Positions 9,964 through 14,601 of a stretch of DNA of 14,601 bases are shown piece by piece. The DNA lies in the NCBI GenBank assembly GCA_005776735.1, contig SXOM01000060.1, forward strand, positions 1-14,601. Direction: 5' to 3'. Origin of the DNA: Pseudomonadota bacterium. GTDB lineage: Bacteria; Myxococcota_A; UBA796; SXON01. Within the stretch, counting starts at the first letter, position 1; the number at the start of each line of letters is the position of its first letter. The notes below the pieces were generated by a model that was given only the letters and a program-made list of their open reading frames with translations, did no database searches and was not told where the DNA came from. The translations under genes were made by a program, and so were the position numbers.

Positions 9964-10622
9964 TGCTCGTGCTGTGCGGCGTGGCCTGGGCCTGGACGCC
10001 CCCCGAGCGGGAGTCGTTGCGGTACGTCGCGGAGTGGATGGGGATCGAGGCGGGCGTGGCCGAGGCCGAGACGGTCGGGGGGGCCGCCGCGTGGACCACG
10101 GTGGTGACGACGCGGTCGGCCGACTGGCTCGCCGGCCTGTACCCGATCGACGATCGGGTCGAGAGCACCTGGGCGTTGGACGGGAGTCGGCGGTACGTCA
10201 CGCACTTTCGCGAGGGGCACTTCCAGCAGGACCAGGACATGCGCTTTGGGTCCGAAGGCATCGAGGTCGCGCGCCGGCAGCGGTTCGCGGAGGGGTGGCG
10301 CGACTGGGCGGATCGGTACGACCCGGCGGCGGGGGTGCTCGACCCGCTCGCGGCGCTGATGGCGTTGCGGCACGAGGGGGGCGGGAGGGAGCTCCGGGTC
10401 TTCTCGGGAAAGGCCGTCAAGACCGTCTTCGTCGCCGACGCGGGCACCGAGACCGTGCCCGAGGGCGTGGCGCAGCGGTTCGAGCTGCGGATGCGCAAGG
10501 AGGGGGTGCTCGAGGACAAGATCACGGCGTGGATCTCGACCGACGCGGCGCGGGTGCCGCTTCGCGCGGTGGTGCGCACGCGCGCGGGGCCGGTGACCGT
10601 GCGTCGAGTCGTGGTGCCATGA
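9960..10622 (+). CDS. Exported DUF3108-like protein
   Basis: The ATG at 9960 overlaps the ygiQ stop and gives 220 residues; the adjacent ATG at 9963 and a TTG at 9948 behind a GGGAGGG stretch are alternatives. A short hydrophobic N-terminus (MMLVLCGVAWAW) acts as a probable signal peptide. The body begins with the DUF3108 type of motif (LRYVAEWMGIEAGVAEAE), then shows a beta-rich pattern with LYPIDDRVESTW, RRYVTHFREGHF and a DPLAALMALR segment in the middle. Members are envelope proteins of unsettled function in Gram-negative bacteria. The gene lies between a YgiQ-type protein and a glycosyltransferase, with 4-base-type overlaps on both sides. A role in outer-envelope assembly is inference from context. 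Confidence 0.8.
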   Translation: MMLVLCGVAWAWTPPERESLRYVAEWMGIEAGVAEAETVGGAAAWTTVVTTRSADWLAGLYPIDDRVESTWALDGSRRYVTHFREGHFQQDQDMRFGSEGIEVARRQRFAEGWRDWADRYDPAAGVLDPLAALMALRHEGGGRELRVFSGKAVKTVFVADAGTETVPEGVAQRFELRMRKEGVLEDKITAWISTDAARVPLRAVVRTRAGPVTVRRVVVP

Positions 10623-11569
10623 CCCGGGTCCTGCACGTCGACCCGGCGCGCGAATGGCGGGGCGGCCAGGCGCAGCTCGCCGCGCTTCTGCAGGCCCGGC
10701 CCGACGACGTGTGGGCGGGGGCACCCGACGGGGAGTTGGCGCGCCGCGTGCGCCCGCCCGACGTGGTCCTGCGCGGGGACGCGGGCTGGCTCAACGCGGC
10801 ACGGGTGCGCGCCGGCGCGGTGCGCCTCGGCGTCGACGTGGTCGCGGCGCACAGCTCGCACGCCCACGATGCGTGCCTGGCGGCGCCGGTCCCCCTGGTG
10901 GTGCACCGGCGCAACCACCGGCCCCCGGGGAACGTCTGGAAGTACGGCCGCGCCGCGCGGGTGGTGGCGGTGAGCGAGTGGGTGGCCGCCCGGTGTCGTG
11001 CGGCGGGGGTGGCGCGCGTGGAGGTGGTGCACGACGGGGCCGATGGCGTCGAGCTCCCCGCGCGCCCGCCGCGCCCGCCGACCTACCTCGTGCCGGCGGC
11101 GCTGGTGCCCCACAAGGGCCACGCCGCGCTGCTCGACCTCTTCGCCGCCGTACCCGGCGGGTTGGTGGTGGCCGGGGAGGGGCCCTTGCGCGCGGCGTTG
11201 GCGGCGCGCGCCGCGCCGTTGGGGGAGCGGGTGCGGTTCGTCGGGCGGGTCGACGTTCGGGCGGTTTTGTACGGCATGGCCGACGTCGTGGTGCTGCCCT
11301 CGCTCGACGAGGCCGGTGGGAGCGTCGTGGTGGAGGCGATGGCCTGTGGACTGCCGGTCGTGGCGGCCCGGGTGGGCGGGATCCCCGAGCTGGTGGGCAC
11401 CGCGGGGGTCCTGGTGGCGCCGGGCGACACCGCGGGCTGGGTGGCGGCGCTGCGGGCCGCGCCGGGCTCGGCCGACCCCGCCGCGCTGCGTGCCCAGGCC
11501 TCGCGGTTCTCGGTCGCGGAGATGGTGCGCCGGACGGCGCGGATCTACCGGGAGGTGGGCGGCGGCTGA
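10619..11569 (+). CDS. GT4-family glycosyltransferase
   Basis: The ATG at 10619 overlaps the DUF3108-like stop (ATGA) and gives a 316-residue GT-B protein. The N-terminal half has a donor/acceptor-type start with EWRGGQAQL (12-20), and VVAVSEWVAARC (115-126) is typical of GT4 enzymes. The C-terminal half carries PHKGH with K166, VVAGEGPLR (183-191) and the E-x7-E motif (E231 and E239) in PSLDEAGGSVVVEAMACGLPVV, which binds the nucleotide-sugar donor. The enzyme is rather short because the N-terminal domain is compact. It is probably cytoplasmic or membrane-associated and may act in lipopolysaccharide core or other surface glycan synthesis; the sugar cannot be told. It is the last gene of the ygiQ-DUF3108-GT4 cluster and ends seven bases before the left copy of the cassette repeat. 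Confidence 0.93.
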   Translation: MTRVLHVDPAREWRGGQAQLAALLQARPDDVWAGAPDGELARRVRPPDVVLRGDAGWLNAARVRAGAVRLGVDVVAAHSSHAHDACLAAPVPLVVHRRNHRPPGNVWKYGRAARVVAVSEWVAARCRAAGVARVEVVHDGADGVELPARPPRPPTYLVPAALVPHKGHAALLDLFAAVPGGLVVAGEGPLRAALAARAAPLGERVRFVGRVDVRAVLYGMADVVVLPSLDEAGGSVVVEAMACGLPVVAARVGGIPELVGTAGVLVAPGDTAGWVAALRAAPGSADPAALRAQASRFSVAEMVRRTARIYREVGGG

Positions 11570-11574
11570 GGCGC

Positions 11575-11593
11575 CGGTCGCGCCGGGCGACCG
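11575..11593 (+). terminator. Possible terminator hairpin after the glycosyltransferase
   Basis: A perfect 7-base stem (CGGTCGC and GCGACCG) with a 5-base loop begins five bases after the TGA. There is no T-tract, so it is only a candidate terminator. It overlaps the left cassette repeat, so the inverted repeat could instead be part of an attachment or operator site. Confidence 0.3.
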
Positions 11594-11605
11594 CCGGACG
11601 TTGCC
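11577..11605 (+). repeat. Left direct repeat flanking the XRE-ImmA / PIN module
   Basis: GTCGCGCCGG (11577-11586), one spacer base, then the 18-base core CGACCGCCGGACGTTGCC (11588-11605). The same two blocks, with two spacer bases, occur at 13289-13318 in the same orientation. This copy lies between the glycosyltransferase stop and the GTG of the metallopeptidase gene, 30 bases upstream of that GTG. Confidence 0.9.
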
Positions 11606-11635
11606 GGAACGGGCCACGGTGCATAGCGTGAAGCG

Positions 11636-12739
11636 GTGGCGCTCACGAGTCATGTTCTCTCGAAGCGAATCGCGAAGTGGCGCGATCGGGCAGGTTTGTC
11701 TCTTGAGGATGTTGGCGCGATCGCCGGCCTCTCGGTGACTGCGCTTGCCGAGATCGAGGCTGGAAAGCAGACGGTGTCTGCGGCGAAGTTCGAGCGGATC
11801 GCACGTGGCCTCGGTGCGGATCCGTCTTGGCTGCTCACCGACGAGCCGGCCAAGGATGTCGGCCGAAACGTCGCACGTTTCCGCAGTGTGGCTGGCACCC
11901 CACTCGAGCTTGTTGGCCACGACCGGCGGTTGCTGGGCATGGCTGCCGAGGTCGGGCGCGTTGGCTACTGGCTTGCGGGCGAGCTTGGCGAACCACCTCA
12001 CTTGCTGCATCCGACCCCGACCGGTTTCGCGGCCGACGGGAAGAACTGGCTGCAGGGGTACCAGCTTGGCGAACGCGCGCGGGTGTCGGCGCGAGATGAC
12101 CACGCCCCAGTGAAGAGCGTTCAGGGACTGCTGGAGTCGCTGGGGATACATGTGGCGTTCGTGAGCTTCAGGACGGCCGACATCGAAGCTGCCGCCGTCT
12201 GGGAGCCGAAGGCCGTGCCGGTCATCCTCCTCAACAAGCAACTCGAGCGCATCTCCCGAGTTCATTCGCGTCGCTCCGTTCTCGCCCACGAGCTGTGCCA
12301 CTTGCTCCACGATGCGTCCGTCGAGACGGGATTGCTCACCTCGGTCACTCGGTCGAGCCAGGAGAGCGATCCCGCCGAGCAACGTGCCAACGGCTTCTCG
12401 CCCGGTTTCCTCGCGCCTCGAGCGTGGGTTGAGGAAGTGCGAGAACCCGGCGCGCTGATGACCCTGCTGATCACCCGATGGGGATTCTCGGTCGAGGGCG
12501 CAGCATGGCACACACGCAACACGCTGCGTCTGCCGGAGGCGGAGGCGACCGAGTTGATGCAGAGCCATCGGTCAATGCCGCTCGCGCGACTCGTGGAGAG
12601 CGTCGCCCGGCGTCAGGATGGGATCCGGGCGAGCGTCTCGCCGCTGATGGACGGACTGGTCGCCGACCGGGTGGTCGAGGCACACGAGCACGACCTGCTT
12701 TCGCGGGGGCGAGCCGCAGAACTGCTCCACTTCCAGTAG
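11636..12739 (+). CDS. XRE-family HTH / ImmA-IrrE metallo-endopeptidase (antitoxin-like)
   Basis: The start is GTG 11636, just after the left repeat, with only a weak GAAG-type ribosome site. The 367-residue protein has an N-terminal XRE helix-turn-helix (about 8-62, with LSLEDVGAIAGLSVTALAEIE) that probably binds DNA and may repress its own operon. A COG2856-type zinc peptidase domain follows with HELCH at 218-222 and the downstream DPAEQRANGF segment (245-254), where E248 is the likely third zinc ligand. The C-terminus ends in a LLSRGRAAELLHF segment, seen in members of this family next to PIN-like genes. In known systems such proteins cleave a repressor (ImmA) or act as antitoxins. The PIN-like gene follows after 8 bases. 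Codon use includes many A/T-ending codons, unlike the flanking genes. Confidence 0.92.
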   Translation: MALTSHVLSKRIAKWRDRAGLSLEDVGAIAGLSVTALAEIEAGKQTVSAAKFERIARGLGADPSWLLTDEPAKDVGRNVARFRSVAGTPLELVGHDRRLLGMAAEVGRVGYWLAGELGEPPHLLHPTPTGFAADGKNWLQGYQLGERARVSARDDHAPVKSVQGLLESLGIHVAFVSFRTADIEAAAVWEPKAVPVILLNKQLERISRVHSRRSVLAHELCHLLHDASVETGLLTSVTRSSQESDPAEQRANGFSPGFLAPRAWVEEVREPGALMTLLITRWGFSVEGAAWHTRNTLRLPEAEATELMQSHRSMPLARLVESVARRQDGIRASVSPLMDGLVADRVVEAHEHDLLSRGRAAELLHFQ

Positions 12740-12747
12740 GCGTTGCG

Positions 12748-13263
12748 ATGTGGCTGCTCGACGATGGCCCCCTTGGGAACCTGGCCAGCTTCTCACCGCA
12801 GGTGGCACATTGGCCGAAGGGGAGCCTGCATGTCGCGGAGTCGGTCGGCGACAGTGCCGCCCAGGACAAGTCCGGCCGACGGCAGGCGCTGCTCCGCGCA
12901 CACGGAGAGGGAGGGCCGTTGTTTGTCTCGCACTCCGTACTTCCCGGCACCCCGGCGTGGGAGATGTTGTACCTGCACCTACGAAAGGACACGACCTCGA
13001 CGACGGCCAATCTCGGCGAGCATGAGTGCATCGCGATTTGTGCGCATCTACGGGCGGATCTGGTGTTTGTGTGCCAGGACCGGCGGGCCACGCAGATTGC
13101 CCTTTCGGAGTTGGGGCGAGGGCGGGTTGCCTCGCCGTTCGACTGTTGGGACAGCCTGCGTCAGGATGGGTTGATCGACGACGCCGCGTTCTTGGCCCTC
13201 TGTCAACGGTCCCTGCGAGGCGACAGGGGACTCCCCGGTGTGCCCTGGCGCTTCCGGATGTGA
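12748..13263 (+). CDS. PIN-like domain protein, probable RNase toxin partner
   Basis: ATG 12748 follows the peptidase stop by 8 bases, so the two are co-transcribed. The 171-residue protein starts MWLLDDGPLG, placing acidic D5 and D6 after a hydrophobic strand as in PIN nucleases. Further acidic residues in PIN-like positions are E91 and E93 in NLGEHECIAI and D111 in VFVCQDRRA, and a FDCW motif (131-134) follows. It differs from classical VapC, which opens with a D-T/S-N type motif, and may be a divergent PIN-like family paired with COG2856-type proteins. By analogy it would cut RNA in a metal-dependent way and be held in check by the upstream protein; this is inference. Full fold confirmation is lacking. 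The codon profile resembles the upstream gene rather than the chromosome around it. Confidence 0.78.
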   Translation: MWLLDDGPLGNLASFSPQVAHWPKGSLHVAESVGDSAAQDKSGRRQALLRAHGEGGPLFVSHSVLPGTPAWEMLYLHLRKDTTSTTANLGEHECIAICAHLRADLVFVCQDRRATQIALSELGRGRVASPFDCWDSLRQDGLIDDAAFLALCQRSLRGDRGLPGVPWRFRM

Positions 13264-13288
13264 GAGCGGTGGTGGCCCGAACTCACCC

Positions 13289-13318
13289 GTCGCGCCGGAC
13301 CGACCGCCGGACGTTGCC
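13289..13318 (+). repeat. Right direct repeat flanking the XRE-ImmA / PIN module
   Basis: GTCGCGCCGG (13289-13298), AC, then the perfect 18-base core CGACCGCCGGACGTTGCC (13301-13318). It is in the same orientation as the copy at 11577-11605, and 1,712 bases separate the two starts. It begins 26 bases after the PIN-like stop and ends before the 3' end of the convergent cyclophilin gene. Confidence 0.9.
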
Positions 13319-13333
13319 AGCGTCGGGACGGTC

Positions 13334-13352
13334 GCGGGTCGGGCCCACCCGC
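13334..13352. terminator. Possible bidirectional terminator hairpin
   Basis: A 6-base perfect stem, GCGGGT and ACCCGC, with a 7-base loop lies between two convergent genes. No T-tract follows on either strand, so termination is only a possibility. Confidence 0.3.
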
Positions 13353-13421
13353 TCGAAGTTCGACGCCGCCATGCTCGCCGACCGGCGTCGGTGCAGCCAG
13401 CCCCTCGCGGTTCGACGCCCG

Positions 13422-14601
13422 CTACGGTACCCGTTCGATCACCACGTCGAGGATGCGGTCGTCGACCGAGATCGCCTGGGCCACGCGGAGCCCCTGGGTG
13501 AGCCGGCCGAAGACCGTGTAGCCGAAGTCGAGGTGGGGGTGCGGGGCGGTGGTGACGAACCACTGGCTGCCGCCGGTGTCCGGGCCGCTCAGGGCCATGC
13601 CGACGGTGCCGGCGGTGTACGGCTCGTCGCTGAGCTCGTCGGGAATCTCGTACCCGGGCCCCCCCCACCCGTCGCCGCGAGGGTCGCCCGTCTGCACCAC
13701 GAAGTCGCTGACGACCCGATGGAAGCTGAGCCCGTCGAAGTAGTCGCGCTCGGCGAGGGTGGTGAAGTTGTGCACCGTGAGCGGCGCCACCTCGGGGAGC
13801 AGGCGCAGGCGCAGCTCGCCGGCGGTGGTCGTGACGCGGGCGCTGCGGACCTTCCGCACCTCGCCGAGCGACGGCAGGGCGCGGTCGGGGTGCCCGACGG
13901 GCGGCGGCTGCCCCCCGATGGTACGCACGACGCGGTCGCGGATCGTCCGCAGCTCGGGCAACGACAACCAGCGGCGCAGGGCCGCGCGCGTCTCGACCTT
14001 GGGCACCGGGAGGCGCCCGGTGGCGTAGAGCGCGTCGAGCGCCTTGACGCTCGCGGCGGCGCTGGCCCGGTCGACGTCGCGGCGCTCCAGGAGCGCGACC
14101 AGCGGGCCCTCGAGCGTGGGGTCGGGGTGCTCCGCGGCGGCCTGCGCCGCGGCCTGGACGAGGATCGGGTCCTTGGCGCCGAGCAGCTCCGCGACTTCGC
14201 TCGCCCGCGGCGCCGGCTCGGGCCCGAGCAGGGCCCCGGCGGCGGCGCTGCGCAGGCGGGGGTCGGCGTGCGTGAGCGCGAGGCGGAGCAGGCGCGGTCG
14301 CTCCTTCATCAGCTCGACCGCGGCGATCCGGACCGGGAGCGGCCAGGCCTCGGTCTGGAACTCCGCGAGCGCCGAGGGGAGGGCCCGGCGCGCGTCGAGG
14401 GAGCGCAGGGCCGCCGCCCGCTCGGCGCTGGTCGCCGAGGCCAGCGCCGCCGCCAGCGGCTCGGTCGGGACGTCGGGGCAGGCGCCGGCAGTGGTGAGCG
14501 CCTCGACACGAACCCCGACGTCGGGGTCGGCGACGAGCGCCACGACGGCGGCAGCGTCGCAGCCGTGGCGCGCCATCGCCCGCACCGCCGCGAGCCGCAC
14601 C
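13422..14601 (-). CDS. HEAT-repeat protein fused to a cyclophilin-type peptidyl-prolyl cis-trans isomerase (partial)
   Basis: The gene enters from the right edge, so its true start is outside; the GTG at 14600 is probably an internal valine. Of the 392 residues seen, about 1-225 are Ala/Arg/Leu-rich paired helices of HEAT type (VRLAAVRAMARHG, then PDVGVRVEALTTAG and DPRLRSAAAGALLG). From about 255 a complete cyclophilin domain follows, with FHR (293-295), VVQTGDP (301-307, Q303), GGSQWFVT (343-350) and HLDFGYTVFGRL (356-367). These fit the catalytic arginine and proline-binding residues of PPIases; the substrate-pocket tryptophan of human cyclophilin A is replaced by His356 in the HLDFG motif, as in many bacterial forms. 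HEAT repeats probably bring the isomerase to protein partners. Cellular location is unknown because the N-terminus is missing. It is convergent with the cassette. Confidence 0.93.
   Translation of the reverse strand, partial: VRLAAVRAMARHGCDAAAVVALVADPDVGVRVEALTTAGACPDVPTEPLAAALASATSAERAAALRSLDARRALPSALAEFQTEAWPLPVRIAAVELMKERPRLLRLALTHADPRLRSAAAGALLGPEPAPRASEVAELLGAKDPILVQAAAQAAAEHPDPTLEGPLVALLERRDVDRASAAASVKALDALYATGRLPVPKVETRAALRRWLSLPELRTIRDRVVRTIGGQPPPVGHPDRALPSLGEVRKVRSARVTTTAGELRLRLLPEVAPLTVHNFTTLAERDYFDGLSFHRVVSDFVVQTGDPRGDGWGGPGYEIPDELSDEPYTAGTVGMALSGPDTGGSQWFVTTAPHPHLDFGYTVFGRLTQGLRVAQAISVDDRILDVVIERVP

Larger units (their letters stand above)
13264..13421. other. Intergenic region between PIN-like gene and cyclophilin gene
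   Basis: This 158-base spacer separates convergent genes. It holds the right cassette repeat, a GC-rich hairpin at 13334-13352, and an imperfect direct repeat in which CTCGAAGTTCGACGCC (13352-13367) recurs as CTCGCGGTTCGACGCC (13404-13419). I see no open reading frame with support. Confidence 0.6.

Noticed and set aside
9599..12568. 989-residue minus-strand frame opposite ygiQ, DUF3108, GT4 and XRE-ImmA genes
   Set aside because: It spans four convincing genes on the plus strand, including their intergenic gap, and its composition is shadow-like. Its length is due to GC bias.
12803..12818. TGGCAC box resembling a sigma-54 -24 element
   Set aside because: No TTGC follows at the required spacing and the site lies inside the PIN-like coding region.
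12471..13091. Minus-strand 206-residue frame opposite the cassette
   Set aside because: No motif support. The plus-strand PIN-like and peptidase genes explain the region.

Overview
The window is very GC-rich. Its gene types fit a myxobacterium-like member of Myxococcota (formerly Deltaproteobacteria): a Hanks-type Ser/Thr kinase with a PEGA-like tail, an FHA-GAF sigma-54 activator, a HEAT-cyclophilin fusion, secreted proteins with Asp/Thr/Gly-rich tails, and many GTG starts. This assignment is inference; no rRNA or other marker gene is present. Both ends cut through genes.

Positions 1-6905 (minus strand) look like one six-gene operon. In order of transcription it holds a PpsR-type regulator of PEP synthase or pyruvate phosphate dikinase, a membrane Ser/Thr kinase, a small exported protein, a lipoprotein of repeated beta-sandwich domains, an envelope protein with a signal peptide and helical-repeat-like region, and a sigma-54 activator with an N-terminal FHA domain (cut by the left edge). 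Two of the junctions are 4-base stop/start overlaps. A membrane kinase and a phosphothreonine-reading FHA activator in one operon suggest a signalling chain from the cell surface to sigma-54 promoters. A CaiB/BaiF-type CoA transferase or racemase (6981-7958, minus) lies just upstream.

Positions 8053-11569 (plus strand) hold a three-gene overlapping cluster: a YgiQ-family radical SAM protein, an exported DUF3108-like protein and a GT4 glycosyltransferase. Both junctions are ATG/TGA overlaps, so translation is probably coupled.

Positions 11577-13318 are the most interesting part. A two-gene module, an XRE/ImmA-IrrE metallopeptidase followed 8 bases later by a PIN-like protein, is bracketed by near-identical direct repeats sharing an 18-base perfect core. 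It lies between two convergent chromosomal genes, and its codon use is visibly less GC-extreme than its neighbours. It reads as a mobile toxin-antitoxin-like or defence-like cassette inserted into an intergenic site.

The right end (13422-14601, minus) is a HEAT-repeat protein fused to a C-terminal cyclophilin-type peptidyl-prolyl isomerase, cut by the right edge. I saw no tRNA, rRNA, CRISPR array, IS element or transposase gene.
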